DNA of 64,000 nt from Tolypeutes matacus (GCA_026826555.1 JAKSZT010054003.1:598978-662977); one strand, 5' to 3'; positions 36,766 through 49,080 are shown, counted from the stretch's first letter. The notes: generated by a model from the letters alone, not told the origin. A program made the numbers and translations.

Positions 36766-39063
36766 ATGCCTAACTCATTCTATGATGCCAAAATTACCCT
36801 AATACCAAAACCAAATAAAGATACCACAAGAAAGGAAAATTACAGAACAATTTCTCTAATGAACCAAGATGCTAAAATCCTCAACAAAATACTTGCTAAT
36901 CGCATTCAACAACATATCAAAAGGATTATACACCATGACCAATTGGGTTTCATCCTGGGTATGCACGGATGGTTCAATATATGAAAATAAATGTAATACA
37001 CCACATAAACAGATTGAAAGAAAAAAACCACATGATCATCTCTATAGATGCAGAAAAAGCATTCGACAAAATACAGCACTCTTTCCTCATAAATACACTA
37101 CAAAAGATAGGAATAGACAGAAACTTTCTGAATATGATAAAGGGTATATATGAAAAACCTAAAGCTAACATCATTTTCAATGGTGAAATCCTAAAAGCCT
37201 TCCCTCTGAGATCGGGAACTGGACAAGGATGCCCACTATCACCACTCCTATTTAACATGTTTAGAAGTACTTGCGTGAGCACTGAGACAAGGAAAGGACA
37301 TAAAAGGCATCCAGATTGGAAAAGAAGAAGTGAAAATTTCATTATTTGCAGATGACATGATCCTATACATAGAAAGCCCTGAGAAATCTACAGCAAGGCT
37401 TCTAGAACTTATAAAGGAGCTCAGTAATGTTGCAGGCTATAAGATCAATGCTCAAAAATCAGTAGCATTTCTGTACATCAATAAGGAGCAAACTGAGGAG
37501 GAAATCAGGAAAAAATACCATTTACAATAGTAACTAAAAGAATCAAATACCTAGGAATAAATTTAACTAAAGATATAAAGGACTTTATACAGAAAACTAC
37601 ACAACACTGTTAAGGAAATCAAAGAAGACTTAAATAAATGGAAAAATATTCCCTGTTTTTGAATAGGAAGACTAAACATCATCAAGATGTCTATCCTACC
37701 TAAACTAATCTACAGATTTAATGTAATCCCAAAAAAAGTCAGCACTGTATATTTTAAGGAACTGGAAAAACTAACCACAAAATATATTTGGAGAGGCAAA
37801 AGGCCCGGAATTGCCAAAGACATATTGAAAAAGAAAAATGAAGTTGGAGGTATCACACTACCTGACTGTAAAACATACTACTAAGCTACAGTGTTCAAAA
37901 CTGCGTGTTATTGGCACAAGGAGAGACCTACTGACCAATGGAACCGGATTGAGAGTTCTGATATAGATCCTCGCATATACAGTCATCTGATATTTGACAA
38001 GGCCACGAAACCCACTCAGTTGGGAGTGAGTGGCCTCTTTAACAAGTGGTGCTTGGAGAACTGGATATCCATATCCAAAAGATTGAGAGAAGAATACCAT
38101 CTCACACCTTATACAAAAATCAACTCAAGATGGATCAAAGATCTAAATATAAGAGCCAAAACCGTAAAGACCTTGGAAAATAATGTAGGGAAGCATCTAC
38201 AGGACCTTGTAATAGGAAATGGTTTCATGAACTTCATAGCCAAAGCATGGGCAGGAAGAGAAAAAATAGAAAAATCGTATCTCATCAAAATTAAAAACTT
38301 CTGCACCTCAAAGGATGTTATTAAGAAAATAAAACGGCAGTCTACCCAGTGGGAGAAAATATTTGGCAACCATATATCTGATAGGAGCCTAATATCCTGC
38401 ATATATAAAGAAATCCTACACCTCGAAATTAAAAAGACAAACAACCCATTTAAAAAATGTGCAAGAGACCTGAAAAAACACTTCTCCAAGAAGAAACACA
38501 AATGGCTAAAAAGCACATGAAAAAATGCTCAACATCGCTTACTACCAGGGAAATGTAAATCAAAACTACAATGAGATACCATCTGACACCCATCAGAATG
38601 GCAGCTATTAAAAAAAACAGCAGACACTTAATGTTGGAGAGGATGTGGAAGAATAAGAACCCTCATCCACTGCTGGTGGGACTGTGGTATGGTCCAGCCA
38701 CTGTGGAGGACAGTTTGGCAGTTCCTCAGAAAACTAACAATAGATCTTCCATATGATCCAGCAATTCCACTGCTGGGTATATACCCAGAAGAACTGAAAG
38801 CAAAGACACAAACAGATATATGCACACCAATGTTCATAGGTGCATTGTTCACCATTGCCAAAAGTTGGAATCAGCCCCGGTGCCCATCAACAGATGAATG
38901 GATAAGCAAAATGTGGTACATACATACAATGGAATATTACTCAGCTGTAAGAAGGAATATAGTGCTAACACATGGAATAACATGGATGAATCTTGAAGAA
39001 CTTATGTTGAGTGAAGCAAGCCAGGCACTGAAGGATGAACAGTATATGACCTCACTGATTTGA

Positions 39064-39760
39064 ACTGAGGAAATTGAGCATCCTCTGAGAACCATTGTCT
39101 GAAAGATAAGTTAACAAGGGAGAGAAAGAGTAGAGCAGGCTTTGAGCTATCACCCATATGGACATAATCTAAGGTAAAGGGATTGAGTATAGTTGCATAT
39201 TGAAGGATAGGACAGATGGTAGTGATATTACTGGGTTTGGTGGTGCAGTTTTGACAGATGGGTAGGTTAGAGAGGCCAGGTTCAAATACCCAGGGTATGT
39301 AACTATGAATCTGGACATTCCGTGAGTCAAGACAGGGGAGTGTCATATGCCCCAGGGGGGTGGGGAGGAAGGAACAGTTAAGATCTAATGGGGTATTTAG
39401 TGGTCATGGGAAAGGTTTTCATTACCTTACAATAATGGACTCAGGACATGGTAAATATCATCAAAACTTATTATTCTGTATTGTCTAAATTGTAAACTAT
39501 ACTTTAAATCATTGTTAATGTTTAGGTGCTATATTTTGCTATCTGTATATCAGTTATAACAATGTTAACATCAAAAAAAGGGGGGGGTTAATATGGGGTG
39601 GGGAATGGGGGGGTGTTTGGTACCTGGGAGTCTCTGGTATTTCATGTGTGAGTTTGCTGTGACCTAAAACTTCTTTGAAAATTTGGGATTCACTGGGAAA
39701 TGAAAGGGGGAAGGTGTCATGGCACACTGGACATGCAATAAAACAGTGATAAAAGGAGAA
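39064..39760 (+). other. L1 3' UTR module 1, copy D
   Basis: Matches 3008-3720 of copy A almost base for base, including the G-rich stretch near 39582-39612 and CTGTGACCTAAAACTTC near 39656. Non-coding. Confidence 0.85.
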
Positions 39761-39763
39761 AAA

Positions 39764-39765
<2 letters not shown>

Positions 39766-39811
<46 letters not shown>
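39766..39811. repeat. (AT)n microsatellite in the L1 linker
   Basis: About 23 AT units between modules 1 and 2 of copy D. Copy A has only AAAATAATTTTT at the equivalent site (3719-3735), so the run expanded after the copies separated. Confidence 0.95.
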
Positions 39812-39814
<3 letters not shown>

Positions 39815-39959
39815 AAAGGCATTTCTTTTACCTTTTTTCCATTTTTTTGAATGTCCCAATCCACTAATTATATTTTTTTTTTGTTTGATTGTTTGTTTGT
39901 TTTCCCTGAGTTTCCTTATGTTTGTCTCTTCCATGTAAGCTTAGCATTGTTGTTTCTTT

Positions 39960-41738
39960 TCCTATTAAGTGTATTTGATTATTATATGAGCTACATGTTC
40001 ATGGAAGATTTAGATAACAGAAGGGTTACAATGGGTACTGCAGGGGATTATTGGTGGAGGGTGTCTGGGAGGGGGGATTCATGGGAGTAAGTTCATCTGA
40101 ATATACATAAAAGATATACAAAATTGTTCAAATGATCAAAGGATGGGGCACAGTCACAGTGGGTGGACAATCACTCAATAAATGAAGGAATCTGAATTCC
40201 CATCCTGGAGGGCTCTGCCACAATCTCCAAGGGAGCAGCAACAGTCCTCTGAGTGCAGGGACAGTGTCTGTCAAAAGAGGATGCCCCACTGATGAGTTCT
40301 TGTTATTGATGACAATCCTTATGAGTCTTTGCTCTTGTAACTAAAACTTAGCTTACTGTTATGGGATACCTAAGGGTTGCCACCTGAGAGCCTCCTTGTT
40401 GCTCAAAAGTGGCCTCTCTCTAAGCCAAACTCAGCATCTGATGCATTACCTTCCCCCCAACGTGGGACATGACTCCCAGGGATGAGCCTCCCTGGCAATG
40501 AGGGATTAATACCAAGTGCCAACTGGCAACACAACTAGAAAAAGATCTTGAATAAAAGGGGGAAAAGGTAAAGAGAAATGAGTTCATGTGGTTAAGAGAC
40601 TTCAAAGAGAGTTGGGAAGTCATCTCAGAGGTAACGCTTATGCACACCTCAGTAGGAGCTCACAGAACATCAAAGTGCATATCACCCCACACAGAGGGGC
40701 TCCTGAGGGCTCTGGAGACACCCAGGTCCTATATAAGGGGGGATAGCCCCAGAGACTGACACCTTATCAGTGGGCCCTATTTTGGAATCTGTGCTCCTGA
40801 GAGTGACAGAATTGGACTCAAATAAGTCTTCCCTGAACATGGTTCATCAATCCCTTCTATTCAAACCTATATGTGATGCTGGGGTTTTTAGGTATACTTC
40901 CAGAGACTGGAGCCTCTGGCCTACCTATGTACCAGATGTGCGTGGAATCTCGGTGGAGCTGCAACTCCTAACCTACAGCTCAATGGACTCATCCAAGTCA
41001 CCTGGCGAGGAGATGATGATGGGCCACGGCCATACCAGGGAATGGAGAGGGCCTGCATCTGCAGGCAGGCAGAAACTTCCCACCCACCATATCCATGGGA
41101 TATAAGCCATCTCTTTCTTGGATGTGGAATGGACACCACCATCCCAGTCCCCTCAGCATTGGGGGAAGAACTATGGACTTGAGTGGACTTAATGGTATTC
41201 TGTTGTACACATATTGTGATTCTAGCAATGGAAGAAATTATAACAGTGAGGTGGAGCCGGTGGCCACTGGACACTTTTGGGGCAGGGAGTGGATGTTCTG
41301 TTGAAATACAGGGGCTTTATCAGGACTTGGAGGTTGTCCTGAGTGCTGTTGTTGCAACGGATGTAGACCATTTTAAATCAGCACACACCATTCAGAACTG
41401 TGTGGAAGAGAGTGTGGTCTACGAGGTGAACTGTGGTCTATGGTTGATGGGAATGCCCCAGGATGTGTAAGTCCATTGAGGGTGATGGACCACACTTGTG
41501 GGATACGTTTGTGTGGGATGTGATAGGAGGTGTGGGAGGTGGGGAACATGGGGATCCCTGTAGGTTCTGTGTAATATTTAGGTAATCTAAGCACCACTTA
41601 AATATATATATATATATAACATTTTTGTAAGCAAATACACATATGCATATATATTTATATATCATTTTAAAAATATTGGTATGTATTGTGAAAAATTTGA
41701 TTTTTACCCACAATAAAAAATAAAAATAAATAATAATA
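39960..41738 (+). other. L1 3' UTR module 2, copy D
   Basis: Parallels 3900-5664 of copy A throughout, ending at TTTTACCCACAATAAAAAATAAAAATAAA-type tail DNA. The target-site duplication of D follows directly. Confidence 0.85.
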
Positions 41739-41750
41739 AAATAAGCCCAT
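41739..41750. repeat. 12-bp target-site duplication of L1 D, right
   Basis: AAATAAGCCCAT, partner of 31389-31400. The first three A bases could also be tail. L1 E resumes directly after it. Confidence 0.87.
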
Positions 41751-41813
41751 CAAGATAAACAAATACCTAGAAACCAAGAAAAAATTACAAGCCATACTAA
41801 GAAAAAGGATGAC

Positions 41814-42700
41814 ATGGCCCAGTCTAATCAACAAACTGAAAAACAAGAGGAGATTCAAAACATGGAACAACTAATCAGAGATGTCCAAATATCATGAATC
41901 AAAAAAGTGAAGGAAGAGATTAAGGATATTATGAAGACAGTGGGAGAATGTACTGAAGATGTTGTAAACAAACATAAAATGATAATGGATATCATGGTGA
42001 TGAATGGCACAATCCAAAAAATCAAAAAGACACTGGAAGCCCACAACAGCAGATTTGAACTGGCAGAAGAAAGAATCAGTGATGTGGAAGACAGTATATC
42101 TGAAATGAGACATATAGTAAGTTAAGTGGTAGAAAAAATCTAAGAGGGACTTAGGGATTTGAATGACAACACAAAATTCACAAACATATTCATTATAGGC
42201 ATCCCAGAGGGAGAAGGGAAGGGAAAGGGGGCAGATAGAGTGTGGGAGGAAATACTGGCTGAAAATTTCCCAAAAAATTTTAAGGGACATGAACATAATG
42301 TCTAGGAAGTACAGCATACCCCAAACAGAATAAATCCTAACAGACCTACCCCAAGACATGTACTTGTCAAATTTTCCAATGCTCAAGAAAAAGAGAATAC
42401 TGAACCATCAAGAGAAAGGAGACATATCCATACAAGGGGAGCTCAATGATATTAAGTGTTGATTTTTCATCTGAAACCATGGAGTGAAGAAGGCAGTGGT
42501 ATGACATAGAGTGCTAAAAAAAAAACCTTCCAGCGAAGAATTCTATATCCATCAAAACTGGCATTCGAAAATGAGGGAGAGTTCCAAATATCCACAAATA
42601 AACAGAAATTAAGAAAGTTTGTCAACAAGAAACCTGTCTTTCAAGAAACACTAAAGGGAATTCTGCAGGTTGAAAAGTAAAAACAGGAGAGAGAGAGATG
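41814..42700 (+). pseudogene. L1 ORF1, copy E, broken
   Basis: Starts ATGGCCCAGTCTAATC at 41814 (MAQSNQQTEKQEEIQNMEQ) with a TGA near 41895. The coiled-coil text continues (VKEEIKDIMKTVGECTEDVV, RFELAEERISDVEDSISEM). Several stops and shifts follow, through the C-terminal region near 42530-42680 (AATTCTATATCC, AAACAGAAATTAAG). It parallels ORF1 of D but is clearly more diverged. Confidence 0.82.
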
Positions 42701-42797
42701 GATGAGAGTTGAGGAAAAAAATTATTGGTAAGAATAACTTAAGATATAAAAAGAGAAATAAAAGCAACAAATGGCATACATAAACCTAAAGAAAATA

Positions 42798-45005
42798 TGG
42801 CTAATATAAGTAATTCCTTGACAGTAATAACATAGAATATTAATGGATTAAACTCACCACTCAAGAGACACAGATAGGCAGAATGGATAAGGAAATATAA
42901 CACATCTCTATCCTGTCTATAAGAAACTCACTTTAGACCCAAGGACACAAGGAAGCTGAAAGTGAATGGTTGGAAAACAATTTTACATGCAAACAATAAC
43001 CAAAAATGGGCAGCACCCTTTTCTAATAAAAACACTGCAATAATAGGAATATAAGGAAACTTCTTAAACATGATCATAAAGGGTACCTGTGAAAAACACC
43101 GAGATACCATCATATTCAATGCTGAAATCCTAAAAGCATTCACTCTAACATCCAGAACAAGAGAAGGATCCCACTGCCACTGCTCTTATTTAACATTGTT
43201 TTAGAAGTATTTACTTGAGCACTTAGGCAAGAAAAAGATATAAAAAGCATCCAAATTGGAGAGGAAGAAGTATGAATTTTGCTATTTGCTGATGACAGAA
43301 TCCTATAGATAGCAAGCCCTGAGAAATCTACAACAAAGCATCTAGAGCTTATAATTGGGTTCAGTAAAGTGTTACATTTTAATATTAATGAGCAAATTTC
43401 AGTTGCATTTCAGTACACCAATAATGAGCAATCTGAGGAGGAAACCTAGAAAAAATTTCCATTTACAATAGCAACTAAAAGAATCAAATACCTAGGAATA
43501 AATTTAACTAAAGATGTAAAAAACTGTACACAGAAAACTACACAACACTGTTAAAGGAAATCAAAGAAGACCCAAATAAATGGAAGAATATTCTCTGTTC
43601 ATTGATAGGAAGATCAAACATCATTAAGATGTCTTTCCTACCAAACTGATTTACAGATTTGCTACAATTCCAATAAAAATTACAACAGCATTTTTTACTG
43701 AAGTGGAAAGGCTAAGTATGAAATTTATTTGGAAGGGCAAGGGGCCCTGAATAGCCAAAGACATTTAAAAAGAAAAATGAAATTGGAGGAATCACACTAC
43801 CTGACTTTAAAACATACTACAAAGTTACAGTGGTCAAAACTGCATGGTAATGGCACAAGGATATATATACTTACCAGTGGAACAAAACTGAGAGTTCTGA
43901 TATAGATCCTCACATATATGGTCAACTGATATTCAATAAGGCCACTAAGCTCTCTCAACTGGGAGAGAATGGTCTCTTCAACAAATGATGTTTGGAGAAC
44001 TGTATATCCATATTGAAAAGAATGAGAGAGGTACACCATCTCACACCTTACATAAAAATTATGTAAGATGGATCAATGGATCAATGATCTAAGTATAAAA
44101 ACCAAGACCATAAAAATCTTGGAGGATAATTTAGGGAATCATCTACAAGATCTTGCAGTATGAAATGGTTTCATGAATTTTACACCTAAAGCAAGAGCAA
44201 TGAAAGAAAAAATAGATAAATGGGACATCCTCAAAATTAAAAAAACTTTTGTAACTTAAAGGAGTTTGTCAAGAAAGTGAAATGGCAGACAATTCAATGG
44301 GAGAAAATATTTGGTAACCATCTATCTGATAAGGGCTGAATATCCAACATATATAAAAAAGTCTTATATCTCAAAAATGAAAAGATAAAGAACCCATTTA
44401 AAAAATAGTCAAGTGATTTGAACAGACACTTCTCCAAAGAAGAAATGCAAATGGATAAAATGCACATGAAAAAATGCTCAACATCACTAGCCATTTGGGA
44501 AATGCAAATCAAAATTACAATGAGATATCATCTTACATCCATTAGACTGGTGGCTATTTAAAAAACAGAGGATTGCCTACTGTTGGAGAGGATATGGAGG
44601 AAAGAGAACACTCATTCACTGCTGGAGGCAATGTAGAATGGTGCAGGCATTGTGGAGGCCAGTTTGGTAGTTCCTCAGGAAGCTAACTATAGAACTGCCA
44701 TATGATTCAGCAATCCCACTGCTGGGTATATATCCAGAATTGAAAGCAGGGACACAAACAGATATATGCACACCTATGTTCATAGTGCCATTATTCACTA
44801 TTACCAAAAGTAAAAAACAAATAAATGTCCATCAACAGATGAATGGATAAACAAACTGTGGTATAGACATACAATGGAATATTACTCAGCTCTAAGAAGG
44901 AATGCAGTATTAACACATGGGATAACATGATGAATCTTGAAGACCTTATGTTGAGTGAAGCAAACCAGGCACTGAGGACAAATATTACCTGACCTTACTG
45001 ATGTA
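42798..45005 (+). pseudogene. L1 ORF2, copy E, with internal deletion
   Basis: The start region ATGGCTAATATAAG at about 42798 and the endonuclease N-terminus up to about 43010 jump directly to RT text equivalent to 37075 in D (CCTTTTCTAATAAAAACACTG). Roughly 1.6 kb is lost, covering most of the endonuclease and the first RT part. Later parts keep GATGACAGAATCC (degenerate active-site region, near 43291) and the C-terminal cysteine region near 44585-44650. Many stops. Confidence 0.82.
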
Positions 45006-46060
45006 AATTAAGCCAATAAAGAAGACTTAACCAATAAAGCAGCTACAGTGCAGAAGACAGGTTTACAGGAAACGGAAAGGGCATAGAGGGCTGTGAGTCA
45101 ATGACCATATGGGCAAAATTTATGATAAGGTGGAGGGGTGTAGTTGTTCAGTGGATGGGCATGTAGTGGTGCAGTGATGCTATTGATTTTGGCAGTGCTG
45201 GTCTATGAGGTATTGTTGGGGGGAGTTGGGATGGACTATCCATGGAATTGGGGTGAAGGTCGGGAAGGGGCAGGTGAACTCTGGGCATTTGCCAGTCTGT
45301 GGTTAAAACAACAACTTTGGGAATGTTCTTTTGGTAAACATAACAGGGGAAGGTTTCCTGATATAGGGTGTTGGGTGTGGGGGTCATACAGAAGGGGACA
45401 CAATTGGAGCAGACTTGTATGGAATATGTAATTGTTCACTTTGTGTGTTATATCAGTGGGTGGAGACCCACACAATAAAAAAGAAAATATTAAACTCCCA
45501 TCCTTGGGGGTCCTGCTATGTTCTGAAATAAAAGGACAAGAGTCTCTTGAGAAAATAAGTAGTGCTTAATAAAAGAAAACTGACCAATATGTCAAGCCCT
45601 CAATATTATTGCAAGTAAATATGAGTCTTATTCTTCAAAATTGTGAAACTGTGGTTACCATAGGTCCTGAGGGGAAGCAGAGCAAAACAAACAAACAAAC
45701 AAACAAACAAACAAAAAAAAAAAACCAGAAGAGTTGGAACATAGGGCATTTTTAGGGCATTAAAATTGTTCTGCCTGATCTTGTAATAATGCATACAGAC
45801 AATTTTAAATTTTGTCAAAATTTATAAAAGGGTATGGTCCAAAATGTAAACGATAATGTAAGTCATTGACCATGGTTAGTATCAATGCTTCAATATTTAT
45901 ACATCAATTGTAACAAATGTATCATCCACATGTAAAATGTTTTTTAATAAGGATGAGGGGAAAAGGGAGAGGTTGTTGGGTATATGGGAATCCCCTATAT
46001 TCTGTACATGAAGTTTCTGTAACCTAAAGCTTCTCTAAAGATAAAATGAAAAAAAAAAAG
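45005..46060 (+). other. L1 3' UTR module 1, copy E
   Basis: Follows the end of ORF2 and runs through GTGAACTCTGGGCATTTGCC, CAAGTAAATATGAGTC and ATCCACATGTAAAATG to CTGTAACCTAAAGCTTC and an A-run at about 46050-46060. This older copy shows the likeness to module 2 more clearly than A or D. Confidence 0.8.
45686..45724. repeat. (CAAA)n simple repeat
   Basis: Seven or more CAAA units followed by an A-run, inside module 1 of copy E. Confidence 0.95.
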
Positions 46061-46259
46061 ATACTGGTGTAATATACAGAAGAAAATGTCACTGTACATA
46101 CCAGACAACAGATCTTACAGTGATGAAAGACAATGTCAAAAAATTATTTTTTATTATTTCAAATTTTTTTCAATTTTTGTGCTGTTATATTTAAAACTAT
46201 CCTCATTTAATTTTCCTATTAATTTCATATATTTTTTTTGTTGTTGTTATTGTTGGATT

Positions 46260-47880
46260 CCTTTTTGAAGAGGTTTTGGATCATGGAAGGGTCACAACTC
46301 TGGCAGGAGATGATCATTGGTGTGGAGTGTCAGTGATGGGGATGCATGGAGGAGGTTCACCTGGGGCATACTGTTAAGGCATATGAATGTGTACAAGTGT
46401 TAGTGGGGCATTGTCATGGTTGGTAGAGGTCCTCACAATAACCAAAAGAATATCAAATTCCCATCCTGGGGAGCTCTGCTACATTCTCTAATGGGACAGC
46501 AAAAATTTCCTGAGTACAGGGCCAGTGCCTAGTGAAGGAGAATGGACCACTGCAATGGGCCCTTGATATTGATGAGTATGCTTATGAACCTTTTCTTTTG
46601 AATTGAAACTTAGCCTAGTATTACATGTTGCCTAAGAGTTACACACTGAGAGGCTCCTTGTTGCTCAAATGTGGACTCTCTCTAAGCCAAACTCAGCATA
46701 TAAATGCATTACATTCCCTCCCAACATGGGACATGACTCCTGGAGCTGAGCCTCCCTGGCACAAAGGGATTATTACCAAGCACCAACTAGCAATGCACCT
46801 GAAAAAAGACCTTGACCAAAAGGGGGAAAGTGTAAATACAAATGAGTTTTTATGGCTAAGAGATTTCTTAGTGAGTCAAGAGATCATTCCAGAGGTTACA
46901 TTCATGCATGTATCAGCAGGATCTCATTGACTGCCACAGTAAATATTGCCTCAAATAGCAGGGCTCCAAAGGGCTGTAGAGACATCCAGACACTATAGGC
47001 AGGGCAGACAGCTCAGGAGTTTGGTGCCCTGTCACTTGGCCCTATGTTGGAATTTACACTCCCTAGTTTGACAGAGTTGGACTCAGTTGTGGTTTCCCTA
47101 CACATGGCACTTCTGCTCCTTCTATTTGAATCTATAGTTAGTACTAGATTTGAAAAGGGTATGTTCAAGATACTTAAATCTTTGGGCTGTCCATGTGCCA
47201 ATTGGGACCTGAGTCTCAACAGAGTTGTGACATCTACTCTCCAGTTCATTGTACTCATCCAGGATAACTAAGTGATGATGATGGGCAACACCAATCCCAA
47301 TGACCAGAAAGAGTCTGCAACTGCAAGCAACATAGCTCCATCCACCTGTTCCATGGGATCTAAGTCCTCTCTAAATTAGAGGCTGAGTGGGCATCACCAT
47401 TCCAAAATCCTCAGGATTTGGGAATGAACAAGGACTAGAGTAGACTTACTATTATTCTACTATAGCCTTATTGTTATTCTAACAATGGAAGAACTTTTGT
47501 CATTGATGTGGAGAAAGTGGCCACTGTAGATTCTGAGGGGAGGGGGAGGGAAAAGCAGGTGTAATAAAGGGGCATTTTCAGGACATTGGAATTGTCCTGA
47601 ATGATGTTGCAATGACGGATACTGGCCATTATATATTTTATCATAACTTACAAAATTGTGTGGGACATAGTATAAACTATAATGTAAACTATAATCCATG
47701 CTTAGTGGCAATGCTCCAATATGTGTTCATCAATTGGGACAAATGTATCACACTAATGAAGGATATTGTTAATGTGGGAAAGTGTTGGAAGGGTAGGGAG
47801 TGGGGCATATGGGAATCCCCTATATTTTTAATGTAACATTTATGTAATCTAAAGTATTTAAAAAATAATAATAATAGTGC
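46260..47880 (+). other. L1 3' UTR module 2, copy E
   Basis: Begins TTTTTGAAGAGGTTTTGG and carries GGGACATGACTCCTGG, GTAAACTATAATCC and GTATCACACTAATGAAGG. It ends at TTATGTAATCTAAAGTATTT and AT-rich tail DNA before the E target-site duplication. Confidence 0.8.
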
Positions 47881-47895
47881 ATTAAAATATACAGA

Positions 47896-48254
47896 AAAAA
47901 TACATTAGAGGCACAAAAGAGCAAATCTGAACTGCTTCAAGACTGAATTAGTGATTTCAAAGACAGAACATCTGAATTGGAAAACAGGAGAAGAGAAAGA
48001 GAATGGAAAAAAAAAAGGGACAGGATCAGGGAATTGAATAACAATGCAAATCACAAAAATATACATATTATTGTTGTCCCAGAAGAAGAAGAGAATGGAA
48101 AAGGGGCAGAAAGAATATTTGAGGAAATAATGACTGAAAACTTCCCTTCCATAATGAAAGACATAAATATCTACATCCAAGAAAGACAGTGTGCCCCAAA
48201 CAGAATAAACATGATTAGACCTACCATGAGACACCTACTATTCAGAATGACAAA
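47896..48254 (+). mobile_element. L1 H, right part: remainder of ORF1
   Basis: Starts with the right copy of the E target-site duplication (47896-47909) and continues ORF1 of H: ELENRRREREW coiled-coil text, IIVVPEEEENGKGAERIFEE, then MTENFPSIMKDINIYIQERQ. It stops at the LTR beginning at 48255. Confidence 0.83.
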
Positions 48255-48815
48255 TGTGGCAGGTTAATATTTTTTTTATGAATTCCAAAAATAGATATTT
48301 GAATTGTGTTTGTAAACTGGTTTGTTCCTCTGGGCATATTAGATTCAGAAATTTCACTTTTACTTTATTAAATGTAGATTAGGTTTTTTATTTGACCACA
48401 TCATTAGGGTGACTCGGTTTGAGTTCCCCCCTTTGTGGGCTATATAAATGGATGCTCAAAGACAGGGAAGTAAATACATGGAGAAAAACACAGAGGATTT
48501 AGTTTTGGATGCTGAAGCCCTGGGGAGAAGGATGAGCCTTAATGCTAGCTTATAGCTGAGACTGGAAGAAGCTGGGACCATGGAGCCTTAGGAAGGAGAG
48601 GAAGGCTGAACTTTTGCTGATACCAGTAGCCATCTTGCTCCAACATGTGGAAACAAGACTTTGGTGAGGGAAGAAACTTAAACTTTATGGTGTAAGTGTG
48701 TAAGTCTGTGGTGTATGGTGTAAGACTGTCAGCTTCTATCCCAAATAAATACCCTTTATAAAAGCCAGCAGATTTCTGGTACTTTGCATCAGCACCCCTT
48801 TGGCTAACTAATACA
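48255..48815 (+). mobile_element. ERVL-MaLR-like LTR
   Basis: TGTGGCAGG...CTAATACA, 561 bp. The late part has CCCAAATAAATACCC as polyadenylation region and TCTGGTACTTTGCATCA. It is followed by primer-binding-site-like sequence at 48816-48840, so it is the 5' LTR of a provirus whose remainder is missing. Its family resembles the LTRs at 36275 and 59597. Confidence 0.82.
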
Positions 48816-48875
48816 GAATTTGGTACCAAAAGTGGGGTCGTGCTTTTGCAATTACCAAACTGCTGGAACCATTTT
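48816..48875 (+). other. Start of MaLR internal region with primer-binding site
   Basis: GAATTTGGTACCAAAAGTGG follows the LTR end. It matches the TTTGGTACCAGAAGTGGGG-type start of ERVL/MaLR internal regions. About 60 bp remain before L1-derived DNA resumes. Confidence 0.7.
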
Positions 48876-49080
48876 ATAAATGGATTTATCATAGGGATAC
48901 AAGACTGATACAGCAGTGGAAAATCTCCCAATGGATGTACTACATTAATAGAGTAAGAGTAAAACCAAATGATCATATTAAGATTACAGAAAAAAAAAAC
49001 ATTTGGTAAGATTTAACATCCATTTATAATAACAAATTCTAGCAAACTTGTAAAAAACTGAACATTTCTCAATCTAATTA
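48876..49080 (+). mobile_element. L1 ORF2 fragment
   Basis: TTTATCATAGGGATACAAG, CTACATTAATAGAGTAAG and CCAAATGATCATATTAA parallel the RT region of L1 at about 855-1000 in copy A. Diverged, no open frame. Confidence 0.6.

Larger units (their letters stand above)
34274..39063 (+). pseudogene. L1 ORF2 (endonuclease/reverse transcriptase), copy D, broken
   Basis: Starts ATGGCTGAAG at 34274, 64 bp after ORF1. The endonuclease domain shows TLNVNGLDSPIKRHRL, CCLQETHL, AGDFNTPLS (about 34701) and SDHNG (about 34954), covering the catalytic Asn, Glu and Asp/His positions. The RT domain lies downstream ([11 protein letters not shown] near 37050, FADD near 37344). After the cysteine-rich C-terminus the frame ends in EQYMTSLI at 39063. 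Interruptions include a stop near 34411 after QETHL, the inserted tail at 35491-35980, the solo LTR at 36275-36765, and frameshifts near 37255, 37520 and 37600. Its domain content matches that of a complete L1 ORF2. Confidence 0.92.
31401..41738 (+). mobile_element. Full-length young L1 D
   Basis: Complete L1 from AAAGGAGAGGAGCC to the A/T-rich tail, flanked by a 12-bp target-site duplication. The order is 5' UTR 31401-33237, ORF1 33238-34209, ORF2 34274-39063, 3' module 1 to about 39760, linker with (AT)n, and module 2 to 41738. Two later insertions lie in ORF2: a truncated L1 tail (35491-35980) and a solo LTR (36275-36765). Without these the element is about 9.35 kb, long for a mammalian L1 because of the doubled 3' UTR. 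It is dead (ORF1 stop at 33343, several shifts) but closely related to copy A. Confidence 0.9.
29908..47895 (+). mobile_element. Full-length L1 E, split by L1 D
   Basis: The 5' end CAAGTTCTGGAAAAATGG abuts a perfect 14-bp target-site duplication. E comprises a 5' UTR (29908-31400), the interruption by D (31401-41738), ORF1 (from 41814), ORF2 (about 42798-45005), 3' module 1 (to about 46060), a linker, and 3' module 2 ending near 47895. Its own sequence totals about 7.6 kb. Comparison with D implies a deletion of about 1.6 kb of ORF2 near 43010. It is older than D, with many stops and indels. Confidence 0.85.

Noticed and set aside
45686..45724. Regularly spaced short repeats as a possible array
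   Set aside because: Simple (CAAA)n microsatellite with no spacers; nothing CRISPR-like occurs in this eukaryotic window.
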